DNA from: Streptomyces camelliae
GTDB taxonomy: Bacteria; Actinomycetota; Actinomycetes; Streptomycetales; Streptomycetaceae
Direction: 5' to 3'
DNA: 64,000 bases
Assembly: GCF_027625935.1 (NCBI RefSeq)
Contig: NZ_CP115300.1
Span: forward strand, 3,844,001 to 3,908,000
Shown here: in pieces, positions 1 to 9,713 of the stretch
How the letters are laid out: the number at the start of each line of letters is the position of its first letter
Position numbering within the stretch: the stretch's first letter is position 1
The notes under the pieces: generated by a model
Databases searched by the model: none
Told to the model about the DNA's origin: nothing
Seen by the model: only the letters and a program-made list of their open reading frames with translations
Translations under genes and position numbers: made by a program

Positions 1-553
1 GGCGCTCTCGGTCCTCGGTGCGGACCGGCTCGGGCACGCGACCGCCCCGCTGGCCGACGCGGTGCGGGCGGCCGGGGCGCCGGGGCTCGTGCCCGTGGTG
101 CGCGCGGGGGCGGCGGTGGCAGCGCTGGGCTCGCTGCTCGCGCTGATCCTCGGCGTGTCCCGTACGACGCTCGCCATGGCCCGGGACGGCCATCTGCCCA
201 GGTCACTGGCAGCCGTGCATCCCCGCTTCCACGTGCCGCACCGGGCGGAGCCGGCCGTGGGCGCGGTGGTCGCCGTACTCGCCGCCACGGCGGACGTGCG
301 CGGCGCGATCGGCTTCTCGTCCTTCGGCGTGCTGGCCTACTACGCCGTCGCCAACGCCTCCGCGTGGACGCTGAGTCCGGCCCCACTGTCCCGCGTGGTG
401 CCCGTGCTGGGCCTGCTGGGCTGCGCCACGCTGGCGTTCGCCCTGCCCGCCGTCTCAGTGGCAACGGGAGCGGGCGTGCTCGCGCTGGGCGTGGCCGTCT
501 ACGGCGTACGACGGTGGTGGGCGGGCCGGCACGTGGACCGGCGCGGCGCGTGA
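1..553 (+). CDS. APC-family amino acid permease, C-terminal part
   Basis: This is the 3' end of a gene that begins before the window; the reading frame is open from base 2. The visible ~183 residues hold several hydrophobic segments and the stretch SRTTLAMARDGHLPRSLAAVHPRF, which resembles the cytoplasmic loop following TM8 in amino acid-polyamine-organocation transporters (a conserved MARDG-LP motif). The C terminus is a hydrophobic hairpin ending in a basic tail (RRWWAGRHVDRRGA). The likely role is proton-coupled amino acid uptake or exchange at the cytoplasmic membrane; the substrate cannot be told from this fragment. It converges with the YccF gene, with 65 bases between the stops. Confidence 0.8.
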   Translation, partial: ALSVLGADRLGHATAPLADAVRAAGAPGLVPVVRAGAAVAALGSLLALILGVSRTTLAMARDGHLPRSLAAVHPRFHVPHRAEPAVGAVVAVLAATADVRGAIGFSSFGVLAYYAVANASAWTLSPAPLSRVVPVLGLLGCATLAFALPAVSVATGAGVLALGVAVYGVRRWWAGRHVDRRGA

Positions 554-618
554 CGCACCCTCAGGGCGCCGGCGACTGCCCCTGACGTGCGCACCCACGC
601 AGTGGTCCGGCGGTCCGC

Positions 619-1011
619 TCAGCGGGTCGCGAACGGCTGGTCCGTGGGGACGATCTCGCGGCCCAGCGGCAGCAGGGAGACCGGGATCAGCTTGAAGTTG
701 GCGATGCCGAACGGGATGCCGATGATCGTGATGCACAGGGCGATGCCGGTGACGATGTGGGCGATCGCCAGCCACCAGCCGGCCAGGATCAGCCACAGGA
801 CGTTGCCGATGCAGGAAGGGGCGCCCGCGTCGCGGCGCTCGACCGTGGTGTACCCGAAAGGCCACAGGGCGTAGAGGCCGATGCGAAATGCGGCGATCCC
901 GAACGGGATGCCGATGATGGTGATGCACAGCAGGACGCCGGCGAACAGGTAGCCGAGGAACAGCCAGAAGCCGCTCAGGACGAGCCAAATGATGTTCAGG
1001 ATGGTCTTCAT
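619..1011 (-). CDS. YccF-domain inner membrane protein
   Basis: The 130-residue protein has two repeats of the YccF (DUF307) motif, each ending [12 protein letters not shown] (near residues 29-40 and 92-103), with paired hydrophobic segments around each. YccF proteins are small integral membrane proteins of unknown function. The ATG at 1011 overlaps the TGA of htpX in an ATGA, so the two genes are translationally coupled. It ends 65 bases from the convergent permease gene. No catalytic residues are recognisable, so a role in membrane quality control is suggested only by the HtpX partnership. Confidence 0.85.
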   Translation of the reverse strand: MKTILNIIWLVLSGFWLFLGYLFAGVLLCITIIGIPFGIAAFRIGLYALWPFGYTTVERRDAGAPSCIGNVLWLILAGWWLAIAHIVTGIALCITIIGIPFGIANFKLIPVSLLPLGREIVPTDQPFATR

Positions 1012-1871
1012 CGGATGCGTCCTGCCATCTTCTCCAGTCGGGCGATACGGTCCGCCATCGGCGGGTGCGTGGAGAACATCTTGGTCAGTCCCTGGCCCGC
1101 GCGGAAGGGGTTCGCGATCATCATGTGGCTGGCGGTCTCGATGCGGGGCTCGGGTGGCAGCGGGAGTTGCTGGGTGCCGATCTCCAGCTTGCGCAGGGCG
1201 CCGGCGAGGGCCAGCGGGTCGCCGGTGAGCTGAGCGCCGGAGGCGTCCGCCTCGTACTCGCGGGAGCGGCTGATGGCCAGCTGGATGAGGGTGGCGGCGA
1301 GCGGGCCGAGGATCATGATCAGGAGCATGCCGAGCAGGCCGGGGCCGTCGTCGTCGTCCGAGCGGCCGACCGGGATCAGCCAGGCGAAGTTCACCAGGAA
1401 CATGATCACCGAGGCGAGGGCGCCGGCGACCGAGGAGATGAGGATGTCCCGGTTGTAGACATGGCTCAGTTCGTGCCCGATCACGCCGCGCAGCTCGCGC
1501 TCGTCCAGCAGGCGCAGGATGCCCTCGGTGCAGCACACGGCCGCGTTGCGTGGGTTGCGGCCCGTGGCGAATGCGTTGGGGGCCTCCGTCGGCGAGATGT
1601 ACAGGCGGGGCATGGGCTGGCGGGCCTGCGTGGACAGCTCGCGGACCATCCGGTAGAGCGCGGGGGCCTCGAACTCGCTGACGGGGCGTGCGCGCATCGC
1701 GCGAAGGGCCAGCTTGTCGCTGTTCCAGTACGCGTACGCGTTCGTGCCCAGAGCGATCAGAACGGCGACGATCAGTCCCGTGCGGCCGAAGAAGCTGCCG
1801 ATGACGATGATGAGTGCGGACAGTCCCCCGAGGAGTACTGCGGTCCTGAGCCCGTTGTGCCGGCGGTGCAC
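1008..1871 (-). CDS. htpX: Zinc metalloprotease HtpX
   Basis: The 287-residue M48 family membrane protease is expected to degrade misfolded membrane proteins. The zinc motif HELSH lies at residues 133-137 and the third ligand is supplied by SREYEAD downstream. Two hydrophobic segments precede the catalytic domain (residues 10-27 and 30-46) and two follow it. The GTG start at 1871 was chosen because GGAGGG lies 6 bases upstream and the sequence then matches the HtpX N terminus; the frame stays open further upstream but without family similarity. It is co-transcribed with the YccF gene. The name htpX is a homology assignment, as Streptomyces carry several M48 paralogues. Confidence 0.9.
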   Translation of the reverse strand: MHRRHNGLRTAVLLGGLSALIIVIGSFFGRTGLIVAVLIALGTNAYAYWNSDKLALRAMRARPVSEFEAPALYRMVRELSTQARQPMPRLYISPTEAPNAFATGRNPRNAAVCCTEGILRLLDERELRGVIGHELSHVYNRDILISSVAGALASVIMFLVNFAWLIPVGRSDDDDGPGLLGMLLIMILGPLAATLIQLAISRSREYEADASGAQLTGDPLALAGALRKLEIGTQQLPLPPEPRIETASHMMIANPFRAGQGLTKMFSTHPPMADRIARLEKMAGRIR

Positions 1872-2013
1872 CGTACGCCCTCCAAATCGCGCGGGTGGGG
1901 AACACTTCGGGTCCAGTGGACCCTCCCGCTTGTGACAACGCCAGGCGGCGGTCACGAGTTCCCTGTGCCTGCGCGGGCGCCGCTCCGCTGTACGGGTGAC
2001 GCGCGGCTTCGCC

Positions 2014-2057
2014 CGCCCCGCGCGCGTGGGGCACGGATGCGCCACGCGCGCGGGGCG
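2014..2057 (-). terminator. Strong hairpin after the partial nuo operon
   Basis: A perfect 16-bp inverted repeat (arms 2014-2029 and 2042-2057, beginning CGCCCCGCGCGCGTGG) with a 12-base loop begins 5 bases beyond the nuoN2 stop codon. It has no U tract, as is usual for high-GC actinobacterial terminators. Position and stem strength make it the likely end of the minus-strand nuo2 transcript, insulating it from htpX. Confidence 0.75.
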
Positions 2058-2062
2058 GTGGG

Positions 2063-3580
2063 TCAGAACAGGCCGGTGGCGGCGAAACGGAGGACCAGCT
2101 GGGGTGCTCCGGACAGGGCGACGCCGAGGATCCCGGTGAGGGCGATGGCGGCCGTGAGCGGGGCCGGGACGCGGTGCCGGGCGGGCTCGCCCTCGGGGGC
2201 GCGGAACAGCAGCCCCGTCCACTGGAGGTAATAGAAGAGGGCGATCACGACGTTGACGGCCATGACGACGGCGAGCCAGCCGAGGCCCGCGTCGACGGCT
2301 GCGGAGAACACGGTGACCTTGGCGAACAGGCCGATGATGCCCGGCGGCAGCCCCGCCAGGCACAGCAGGAAGAACGCCAGGAGGAGCGCGGTGAGCGGGT
2401 TGGCGGCGTACAGGCCCCGGTAGTCGCTGATCCGGTTCAGGGCGCGGCTGCGGCCCACCAGGGCGGCCACCGCGAACGCGCCGAGATTCACGGCCGCGTA
2501 CATCAACGCGTAGGCGACCGTGGAGCCGATCGCCTTCTGCGGGTTCCTGGCGTAGCCGGCGGCGGCGATCGGCACCAGGAGGTAGCCGGCCTGGCCGACG
2601 GAGGACCAGGCGAGCAGTCGGACGGCGCTGTACGCGCGCGTGGCCTGCTGGCGCAGGGCGCCGACGTTGCCGACGGTCATGGTGAGGGCGGCCAGGGCGG
2701 CGAGCGCGGGCCCCCAGACGTCGGCGTACGACGGGAACGCGACGACGGTGACGAGGATCAGGCCGGAGAAGCCGACGGCCTTGCCGACGACCGACAGGTA
2801 GGCGGCGACGGGCAGCGGTGCACCCACGTAGGTGTCGGGCACCCAGAAGTGGAAGGGCACGGCGGCCGTCTTGAAGGCGAAGCCGACGAGGGTGAGGACG
2901 ACGCCGGTCTGGGCGAGGGTGTGCAGCTGTCCGTCGACGTGCGTCAGGCCCTGGGCGACCTGGGTGAGGTAGAGCGTGCCGGTGGAGGCGTAGACGAAGC
3001 TGACGCCCATCAGGCTGACCGCGGTGGCCGTGACCGAGGACAGGAAGAACTTCAGTGCCGCCTCGGAGGAACGCTTTTCGCCGTGCCGGATGCCGACGAG
3101 GGCGAAGGCCGGCAGGGAGGCGACCTCCAGGGCGACGATCAGGGTGGCCAGGTCGCGGGAGGCGGGCAGCAGGGCGGCGCCGGCCGCGGAGGACAGCAGC
3201 AGGAACCAGAACTCCCCCGCCGGGACGCGCCGCTCGTCGTCCTTGAGGTTCGTGACGGACAGCAGGGCCGTGAGCAGAGCGCCACCGAGGACGAGGAACT
3301 GGATGACGAGCGTGAAGTGGTCGGCGGTGTAACTGCACGCGCGCGTGGCGCGGTTCACGCAGAAGGTGCTGCGGTCGCCGTCCAGGAGCGGCAGCAGCAT
3401 CACCGCGGCCGCGCCCAGTCCGGCGACCGAGATCCAGCCGAGGACGGGCTTGCGGGTCTCGGGCAGGAACAGGTCGGCGACCAGCACCACCAGCGCGACG
3501 GCGGCGGCGATGGTCGGCGGGGCGACGGCGAGCCAGTCGACGGACTGGACCAACGACTCGGCGAGGGGCTGGGCGCTCAT
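2063..3580 (-). CDS. nuoN2: NADH dehydrogenase I subunit N (second cluster)
   Basis: This 505-residue proton-pumping membrane subunit of complex I belongs to the antiporter-like ND2/MrpD family. It is hydrophobic throughout, with the conserved helices [38 protein letters not shown] and [17 protein letters not shown]. The FHFWVPD stretch marks the half-channel region shared with NuoL and NuoM. The ATG at 3580 is preceded by GGAGG and overlaps the nuoM2 stop by 4 bases. It is the last gene of the nuo2 operon and is followed at once by a 16-bp hairpin. The 46-48 kb copy is a diverged paralogue rather than a recent duplicate. Confidence 0.93.
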   Translation of the reverse strand: MSAQPLAESLVQSVDWLAVAPPTIAAAVALVVLVADLFLPETRKPVLGWISVAGLGAAAVMLLPLLDGDRSTFCVNRATRACSYTADHFTLVIQFLVLGGALLTALLSVTNLKDDERRVPAGEFWFLLLSSAAGAALLPASRDLATLIVALEVASLPAFALVGIRHGEKRSSEAALKFFLSSVTATAVSLMGVSFVYASTGTLYLTQVAQGLTHVDGQLHTLAQTGVVLTLVGFAFKTAAVPFHFWVPDTYVGAPLPVAAYLSVVGKAVGFSGLILVTVVAFPSYADVWGPALAALAALTMTVGNVGALRQQATRAYSAVRLLAWSSVGQAGYLLVPIAAAGYARNPQKAIGSTVAYALMYAAVNLGAFAVAALVGRSRALNRISDYRGLYAANPLTALLLAFFLLCLAGLPPGIIGLFAKVTVFSAAVDAGLGWLAVVMAVNVVIALFYYLQWTGLLFRAPEGEPARHRVPAPLTAAIALTGILGVALSGAPQLVLRFAATGLF

Positions 3581-5151
3581 CGGGTGCCTCCTGCGAGGAG
3601 CTGGTGCACGGCCGGGTCGGTGAGGCCGAGCAGCGCCCTCGGCCACAGTCCGGCGCCGACGGTGAGGACGACGAGCGGGGTCCAGGCGGCGAACTCGTAG
3701 CCGTGGACGTCCGCGAGCTTCGGGACCTCCTGCTCCACGCCGCCCATGCAGACGCGGCGGACCACGATCAGCATGTACGCGGCGGTCAGCAGGGTGCCGA
3801 ACGCGCCGATCGCCATGAAGGTGAGGAACGCGGGCCGGCTGAGGTCGGCGGCGGGCTTGAACGCGCCGAACAGGGCCAGCATCTCCCCCCAGAACCCGGC
3901 GAGTCCGGGCAGGCCGAGGGAGGCGACGGCGCCGAAGGCGAGCAGGCCACCGAGGCGTGGGGCCTTGCCGTAGAGCGCGGCTCCGGTCTCCTTGGCAAGG
4001 GAGTCGAGGTCGGTCGTGCCCGTACGGTCCTTCAGCGCGCCGACCAGGAAGAACAGCAGGCCGGTGATGAGGCCGTGGGCGATGTTGGCGAACAGGGCGC
4101 CGTTGACGCCGGTCGGGGTCATGGTGGCGATGCCCAGCAGGACGAAGCCCATGTGGCCGACGGAGGAGTAGGCGATCAGGCGCTTGAGGTCGCCCTTGGC
4201 GCCCTGCTTGGCCAGAGCCAGGCAGGCCAGGGACCCGTAGATGATCCCGACGACGGCGAACGCGGCGAGGTACGGCGCGAAGGTGTGGAAGCCGTGCGGC
4301 GCGATCGGCAGCAGGATCCGGACAAATCCGTACGTACCCATCTTCAGCAGGACACCGGCCAGCAGGACCGATCCGACGGTCGGGGCGGCGGTGTGGGCGT
4401 CGGGCAGCCAGCTGTGCAGCGGCCACATCGGCGCCTTGACCGCGAGCCCGATCCCGATCGCCAGAACGGCGATGACCTGCACGGATGCGGTCAGTGACCG
4501 GCCGTTGTCAGTGGCGAGTGCCACCATGTCGAATGTGCCCGCCTTGATTCCGATCAGGAGCAGGCCGAGCAGCATGACGACGGAGCCGAGCAGCGTGAAC
4601 AGGATGAACTTCCACGCGGCCCGGGCCCGGCCCTCGCCGCCCCAGCGGGCGATGAGGAAGTACATCGGGATGAGCACCATCTCGAACGCGAGGAAGAACA
4701 GCAGCAGGTCGAGAACGGCGAAGGTCGCGAGGGTGCCGGACTCCAGCAGGAGCAGCAACGCGACGAACGCCCTGGGGGACCCGCCGGCGGGCGGCTTGAA
4801 GTAGGAGTACAACGCGCAGAGGAAGGTCAGCAGCGCGGTCAGGACCAGAAGGGGGAGGGAAATGCCGTCGATGCCGAGGTGGATCCGCACGTCGAGTGCG
4901 GGGATCCAGCTGATGTCGGTCGTGGCCTGCATCGTCGACGGGTGGTCGTGGTCGAAGCCGAGCGCCAGGACGATCGCGGCGACGAGGATCGCGCCGGTCA
5001 CGGTGACGCCGTGGCGGAGCACGGCCTGCTCGGGTGACTTCCCCTTCAGCCCGGGCGGGGCCGGCAGGAGAGCGGCGGCGGCGCCGATGAGCGGGCCTAC
5101 GACGACGAATGCCAGAAGGAACTGCATCACGGACTCGTTGATATCGATCAC
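3577..5151 (-). CDS. nuoM2: NADH dehydrogenase I subunit M (second cluster)
   Basis: This proton-pumping subunit (ND4 family) has 524 residues from the GTG at 5151. Diagnostic stretches are [20 protein letters not shown] (the first Glu is the conserved charged residue of helix 5), [28 protein letters not shown] and [16 protein letters not shown]. The GTG at 5151 has only a weak Shine-Dalgarno (GAGCAGG) 6 bases after the nuoL2 stop; an in-frame ATG at 5127 ([11 protein letters not shown]) is a credible alternative start and would begin directly at the first membrane helix. Its stop overlaps nuoN2. Confidence 0.93.
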   Translation of the reverse strand: MIDINESVMQFLLAFVVVGPLIGAAAALLPAPPGLKGKSPEQAVLRHGVTVTGAILVAAIVLALGFDHDHPSTMQATTDISWIPALDVRIHLGIDGISLPLLVLTALLTFLCALYSYFKPPAGGSPRAFVALLLLLESGTLATFAVLDLLLFFLAFEMVLIPMYFLIARWGGEGRARAAWKFILFTLLGSVVMLLGLLLIGIKAGTFDMVALATDNGRSLTASVQVIAVLAIGIGLAVKAPMWPLHSWLPDAHTAAPTVGSVLLAGVLLKMGTYGFVRILLPIAPHGFHTFAPYLAAFAVVGIIYGSLACLALAKQGAKGDLKRLIAYSSVGHMGFVLLGIATMTPTGVNGALFANIAHGLITGLLFFLVGALKDRTGTTDLDSLAKETGAALYGKAPRLGGLLAFGAVASLGLPGLAGFWGEMLALFGAFKPAADLSRPAFLTFMAIGAFGTLLTAAYMLIVVRRVCMGGVEQEVPKLADVHGYEFAAWTPLVVLTVGAGLWPRALLGLTDPAVHQLLAGGTR

Positions 5152-5157
5152 GCCTGC

Positions 5158-7152
5158 TCACGCTCCCGTGGCGACGAGGACGACGACGACCGCCAGGACG
5201 ACGGTGCCGGCGAGCAGCGCGCTCACATAGGTCTGCACATTGCCGGTCTGCGCCCGCCGTACGCCGGCCCCGAGCAGCCGGGGCAGGGCGGCCGCGCCGC
5301 GTACGTAGGTGTCGACGACCTCGCGGTCGAGGAACCGGACGAGACTCGCTCCGGCCTGGACCGGGCGGACGAACAGCGCCGAGTACACGGCGTCCAGGTG
5401 GAAGCCGGCGGCCGCGTGCCGGTACAGCGGGCCGAGCAGCAGCCGCCCGGGGTCCGCCGGGTCGGGCGCGGCGGCCATGTCGCCGTACGTCGGCTCGTGG
5501 CTGGCGATGGTCTCGGCCTCGACCAGTCCGGCGTAGGTCTCGGGGTGAGCGGCGACGGCGCCCATCGGGACCCGGGCGGCGAGTGCGCTGGTGCGCTGCC
5601 AGGCGCCGTAGGTGAGCAGTCCGCCGACCAGGGCGAGGCCCGTGCCGAGGACGGAGGTGAGGAGCGTCGGGGTCAGGTCGCGGCCGTCGAACCAGCCGGG
5701 CAGCGCGCGGTAGGCGAGCCCGCCGAAGGCCAGGGAGGGCACGGCCAGCACCCACAGCACCGCGTTCATCGTCAGCGGCTGGCGGCCGTGATCGGGGGCC
5801 TCGGCGCCCTGGCCGCGGAAGGCCAGCAGCCACAGGCGGGTCGCGTAGGAGGCGGTGAGCAGGGCGGTGAGCAGACCGGCGACGAGGACGGTCCAGCCGG
5901 CCGCTGCGGGGGCGTGGTCGGTGTTCCCAATGGCGACGTGCTCAGCGGCGCCGAGGACGGACTCCTTGGAGAAGAAGCCGCTGAACGGCGGGATCGCGGC
6001 GAGCGCGAGCAGCGCCACGGTCATCGTCCAGTAGGCGTCCGGGACGCGGTCGCGCAGGCCGCGCATGCGGGACATGGCGGCCAGCGAGTTGGTGCCGGCG
6101 GCATGGATGATCACGCCGGCCGCGAGGAACAGCAGCGCCTTGAAGGCGCCGTGGGACAGGAGGTGGAAGACGGCGGCACCGCGGTCGCCGACGGCGAGGG
6201 CGCCGGTCATGTAGCCGAGCTGGCCGATGGTCGAGTAGGCGAGGACGCGCTTGATGTCGTCCTGGGCGAGTGCGGCGAGTGCCGAGCCGGCCATCGTCAC
6301 GGCGGCCATGACGGCGAGGACGACCATCGTGGCCCGGGAGGCCTCGAAGACGGGGAGGAGACGGGCGATGAAGTAGACACCGGCGGCGACCATCGTCGCG
6401 GCGTGGATCAGCGCCGAGACGGGCGTGGGGCCCGCCATCGCGTCCGGGAGCCAGGTGTGCAGCGGGAACTGCGCCGACTTGCCGGCCACGCCCGCGAGGA
6501 GCAGCAGGGCGATCACGGTCGGGTGGTGGAGGCCGCCGCTCGTGACCGCGCCGAGGATCCGGGTGATGCGGAACGACCCGGCGTCGGTGCCGAGGGCGAA
6601 CAGGCCGATGAGGAACGGCACGTCACCGAGCTTGGTGACCAGGAAGGCCTTCAGGGAGGCGGCGCGGGCCTCGGGGGTCTCCCAGTAGTGGCCGACCAGG
6701 AAGTACGAGCAGATGCCCATGACCTCCCAGCCGACCAGCAGCACGATCAGGTCGCCTGAGTAGACGACCAGGAGCATCGCGGAGGTGAACAGGGAGACGA
6801 GAGCGGCGTAGGAGGGGTAGCGCGGGTCGTCGCGCAGGTAGCCGGTCGAGTAGATCTGCACGCACGAGGCGACGAACGCGACCAGGATCGCCACCAGCGC
6901 GGCGAAGCCGTCGACGTGCAGGGCCAGCTCGATCGGGACCGAGCCGGTGGGAGTCAGCTCCGTGTTGGCGTCGATCGCCCGGCCGCCACCCTGGTCGGCG
7001 GCGACCAACGCGGCCAGCACGAGGGAGGCCAGTGGCGGCAGCACGGCGAGCGGTCGGACGAAGCCGGGGGCGGTACGGCCGAGCAGCAGGCCCGCGGCGG
7101 CCCCCAGGAACGGCAGGAGGGGGACGAGGACGGCGAGGTGGGTCGTGGTCAC
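5158..7152 (-). CDS. nuoL2: NADH dehydrogenase I subunit L (second cluster)
   Basis: This 664-residue distal antiporter-like subunit (ND5 family) includes the long amphipathic C-terminal segment typical of NuoL. Landmarks are [48 protein letters not shown] and [17 protein letters not shown]. The GTG at 7152 overlaps the nuoK2 stop in a GTGA, so translation is coupled. It is proposed to pump protons in an alternative complex I built from the nuo2 genes; which electron-input module feeds it is not encoded here. Confidence 0.94.
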   Translation of the reverse strand: MTTTHLAVLVPLLPFLGAAAGLLLGRTAPGFVRPLAVLPPLASLVLAALVAADQGGGRAIDANTELTPTGSVPIELALHVDGFAALVAILVAFVASCVQIYSTGYLRDDPRYPSYAALVSLFTSAMLLVVYSGDLIVLLVGWEVMGICSYFLVGHYWETPEARAASLKAFLVTKLGDVPFLIGLFALGTDAGSFRITRILGAVTSGGLHHPTVIALLLLAGVAGKSAQFPLHTWLPDAMAGPTPVSALIHAATMVAAGVYFIARLLPVFEASRATMVVLAVMAAVTMAGSALAALAQDDIKRVLAYSTIGQLGYMTGALAVGDRGAAVFHLLSHGAFKALLFLAAGVIIHAAGTNSLAAMSRMRGLRDRVPDAYWTMTVALLALAAIPPFSGFFSKESVLGAAEHVAIGNTDHAPAAAGWTVLVAGLLTALLTASYATRLWLLAFRGQGAEAPDHGRQPLTMNAVLWVLAVPSLAFGGLAYRALPGWFDGRDLTPTLLTSVLGTGLALVGGLLTYGAWQRTSALAARVPMGAVAAHPETYAGLVEAETIASHEPTYGDMAAAPDPADPGRLLLGPLYRHAAAGFHLDAVYSALFVRPVQAGASLVRFLDREVVDTYVRGAAALPRLLGAGVRRAQTGNVQTYVSALLAGTVVLAVVVVLVATGA

Positions 7153-7538
7153 GCGGTGGCCTCAGCCTTCTCAGCCGCGGAGGTGCCGGGGCCCTCGGTG
7201 CCGGGGCCACCGGTCCCGTGGCCCTCGGCGGTGTCGCGGAGCTTGTCGATGTCGGAGGTGCCGCGGTTGCGGTAGACGGCGAGCACGATCGCCAGGCCGA
7301 TGCCGATCTCGGCGGCGGCGATGGCGATGGTGAACAGGGTCAGCGCCTGGCCGGAGTGCAGGGTCTCCTTCGCGGCCCGGCTGAGCCAGACGTCGAAGGC
7401 GACCAGGTTGAGGTTGACGGCGTTCAGCATCAGCTCGACCGACATCAGGACCAGGATCGCGTTGCGGCGGGCGAGGACGCCGTACAGGCCGGTGCAGAAC
7501 AGGAGGGCGGAGAGCACGGCGGGATAGGCGAGGTGCAT
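7149..7538 (-). CDS. nuoK2: NADH dehydrogenase I subunit K (second cluster)
   Basis: The 129-residue ND4L-family subunit is longer than the usual ~100 residues because of a hydrophilic tail rich in Gly, Thr and Glu (about residues 96-129, [20 protein letters not shown]). The core shows three helices with the conserved glutamates in [12 protein letters not shown] and [12 protein letters not shown], which are part of the proton path. The ATG at 7538 has AGAAGGAAGG about 10 bases upstream and touches the nuoJ2 stop (TGATG). The paralogue at 51.3 kb is 99 residues and lacks the tail. Confidence 0.93.
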   Translation of the reverse strand: MHLAYPAVLSALLFCTGLYGVLARRNAILVLMSVELMLNAVNLNLVAFDVWLSRAAKETLHSGQALTLFTIAIAAAEIGIGLAIVLAVYRNRGTSDIDKLRDTAEGHGTGGPGTEGPGTSAAEKAEATA

Positions 7539-8194
7539 CAGCGGGCGCCTTCCTTCTCGTCCGGGTGAATTCCGGAATCCGTGACGGAAGGGGAACTCTC
7601 GGTGACCGCTCGGGAGTTCACAGGGGGAGGGCCCGACTCCGCCCTCGCCTTGCGGGACAGGACGATCGCGCCGACCAGGGCCGCGAGGAGAAGGACGGAG
7701 AGGGCCTCGAAGGGCAGGACCCAGGTGCGGAAGAGGCTCTCGCCGGTGACGCGGGTGGTGCCGGCTGCGGGGCCGGTCAGGTCGATCCACGTCGTCCGGA
7801 AGGCGTCGACGACCACCCACACCAGAGCCACGGCGGCAGCGGCCGCGACGGCGAGGGCGACCCAGCGGTTGCCGGAGTCGGCGTCCGGGGAGCGGCCGAT
7901 CGGCGCCTTGGTGAGCATCAGACCGAACAGGAGGAGGACGACGACGGAACCGACGTAGATGAGGACCTGCACCCAGGCGATGAACTCGGCGGTGAGCAGC
8001 AGGTACTCGACGGCGAGGCCGCCGAGCGCCACCACCAGCCACAGGGCGGCGTGCACCAGCTGGCGGGTGGTGACCGTGATCAGGGCCGCGCCGAAGGTGA
8101 CCAGGCCGACGAGCAGGAAGGCGATCTCGACGCCGGTCGGGGACAGAAAGCCGTGCCGGGCTGCCGCCAGGCTCATGGCCGCGGCGAGGCTCAC
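7538..8194 (-). CDS. nuoJ2: NADH dehydrogenase I subunit J (second cluster)
   Basis: The 218-residue ND6-family membrane subunit has five hydrophobic helices, with the characteristic third helix [23 protein letters not shown] hydrophilic C-terminal tail of about 40 residues follows the last helix. I chose the GTG at 8194 because GGGGGAGGA lies 7 bases upstream and it forms a GTGA overlap with nuoI2; an ATG six codons later (8176) is possible. It sits in the standard H-I-J-K order. Confidence 0.92.
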   Translation of the reverse strand: MSLAAAMSLAAARHGFLSPTGVEIAFLLVGLVTFGAALITVTTRQLVHAALWLVVALGGLAVEYLLLTAEFIAWVQVLIYVGSVVVLLLFGLMLTKAPIGRSPDADSGNRWVALAVAAAAAVALVWVVVDAFRTTWIDLTGPAAGTTRVTGESLFRTWVLPFEALSVLLLAALVGAIVLSRKARAESGPPPVNSRAVTESSPSVTDSGIHPDEKEGAR

Positions 8195-8742
8195 GACTGG
8201 TCCTCCCCCGGTTCGGCCTGCGCGGCCGCCAGCTTCTCGGCGGTCTTGCGGGCGGCGGCGATCTCCTTCGGTTCCTCCGCGGCGGGGTCCAGGGCCGGCG
8301 GGGCCGGGACGGTCCACATCCACTCGCGGAGCTTGTCCCGCTCGTGGGTGAGGTCGCGGATGTCGGTCTCGGCGTACTCGAACTCCGGGGACCAGAACAG
8401 GGCGTCGAAAGGACAGACCTCGATGCAGATACCGCAGTACATGCACAGGGAGAAGTCGATCGCGAACCGGTCGAGGACGTTGCGGCTGCGCTCACGTCCG
8501 CCGGGGGCGGCGGGCGGGACGGTCTCCTTGTGGGAGTCGATGTAGATGCACCAGTCGGGGCACTCGCGGGCGCAGAGCATGCAGACCGTGCAGTTCTCCT
8601 CGAACAGGCCGATCACGCCGCGAGTGCGGGGCGGCAGCTCGGGCTGGGCGTCCGGGTACTGCTCGGTGACGTGCTTCCTCGTCATCGTGCGCAGGGTGAC
8701 GGCCAGGCCCTTGGCCAGGCCACTGCCAGGAATGGGAGCCAC
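8191..8742 (-). CDS. nuoI2: NADH dehydrogenase I subunit I, 2x[4Fe-4S] (second cluster)
   Basis: This 183-residue ferredoxin-like peripheral-arm subunit carries both clusters: Cys51/54/57/61 ([12 protein letters not shown]) and Cys100/103/106/110 ([12 protein letters not shown]). All eight ligands are present, so the electron wire to NuoB2 is intact. The amphipathic N-terminal helix ([20 protein letters not shown]) is typical of NuoI. The GTG at 8742 lies 2 bases after the nuoH2 stop and has only a poor Shine-Dalgarno, so the start relies on the conserved N terminus. Both clusters being kept shows that the partial operon still encodes a redox-active connecting module. Confidence 0.93.
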   Translation of the reverse strand: MAPIPGSGLAKGLAVTLRTMTRKHVTEQYPDAQPELPPRTRGVIGLFEENCTVCMLCARECPDWCIYIDSHKETVPPAAPGGRERSRNVLDRFAIDFSLCMYCGICIEVCPFDALFWSPEFEYAETDIRDLTHERDKLREWMWTVPAPPALDPAAEEPKEIAAARKTAEKLAAAQAEPGEDQS

Positions 8743-8744
8743 GG

Positions 8745-9713
8745 TTAGGAGATCACCACCTTGACGATGCCGGTGAGGGCGATCTGGGCGAGAGAGAGGG
8801 GGACGAGGAGGGTCCAGGAGAGCTTCTGGAGCTGGTCCTCGCGCAGGCGGGGGTAGGTGACGCGGAGCCAGATGACGACGAAAGCGAGGATCGCGGTCTT
8901 CAGCAGGGTCCACAGCCAGCCCAGCCCGTCGGCGCCCCAGGGGCCGTGCCAGCCGCCCAGGAAGAGGACGGTGGTCAGACCGCACAGAACGACGATGCCG
9001 GCGTACTCGGCGAGGAGGAAGAGTGCGAAACGCAGGCCCGTGTACTCGGTGTACGCGCCGAAGATGATCTCCGAGTCGGCGACGGGCATGTCGAAGGGAG
9101 GGCGTTGCAGCTCGGCGAGACCGGCGACGAAGAAGACGAGCGCGCCGACGATCTGCCAGGGCACCCACCACCAGTGGAAGGCGTGCAGGATGCCGGGCAG
9201 GGAGACCGTGCCCGCGGCCATCGCGACCGAGGCGGCTGCGAGCAGCATGGGCAGTTCGTAGGCGAGCAGCTGGGCGGCCGTGCGCAGGCCGCCGAGCAGG
9301 GAGAACTTGTTCGCACTGGCCCAGCCCGCCATCAGCGAGCCGAGCACGCCGACGCCCATCACCGCGAGCACGAAGAAGACGCCCGCGTCGAGGACCTGGC
9401 CGACGGCACCCTTGCTCGGGCCGATCGGGATGGCGAGCAGGACGAGGAGATACGGCAGCAGGGCGACGGCGGGGGCGAGCTGGAAGACACGGCGGTCGGC
9501 GCCCGCCGGGACCACGTCCTCCTTCTGCGCAAACTTCACGCCGTCCGCGATGAGCTGGGCCCAGCCGTGGAAGCCGCCCGCGTACATCGGGCCGAGGCGG
9601 CCCTGCATGTGGGCCATCACCTTGTGCTCGGTCTGACCGACGATCAGAGGGAAGGTGAGGAAGACGACGAACACGACGAGGAGTCGCAGGGCGACGTCCA
9701 GCGCGTCGTTCAC
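8745..9713 (-). CDS. nuoH2: NADH dehydrogenase I subunit H (second cluster)
   Basis: The 322-residue ND1-family subunit helps form the quinone chamber at the arm-membrane junction. Conserved segments are [60 protein letters not shown] and [19 protein letters not shown]. The ERPPFD-like loop (ELQRPPFD) and the acidic [12 protein letters not shown] loop, which line the quinone channel, are preserved. The GTG at 9713 overlaps the nuoC2 stop. It is much shorter than NuoH1 (454 residues), which has a long charged tail. Confidence 0.93.
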   Translation of the reverse strand: MNDALDVALRLLVVFVVFLTFPLIVGQTEHKVMAHMQGRLGPMYAGGFHGWAQLIADGVKFAQKEDVVPAGADRRVFQLAPAVALLPYLLVLLAIPIGPSKGAVGQVLDAGVFFVLAVMGVGVLGSLMAGWASANKFSLLGGLRTAAQLLAYELPMLLAAASVAMAAGTVSLPGILHAFHWWWVPWQIVGALVFFVAGLAELQRPPFDMPVADSEIIFGAYTEYTGLRFALFLLAEYAGIVVLCGLTTVLFLGGWHGPWGADGLGWLWTLLKTAILAFVVIWLRVTYPRLREDQLQKLSWTLLVPLSLAQIALTGIVKVVIS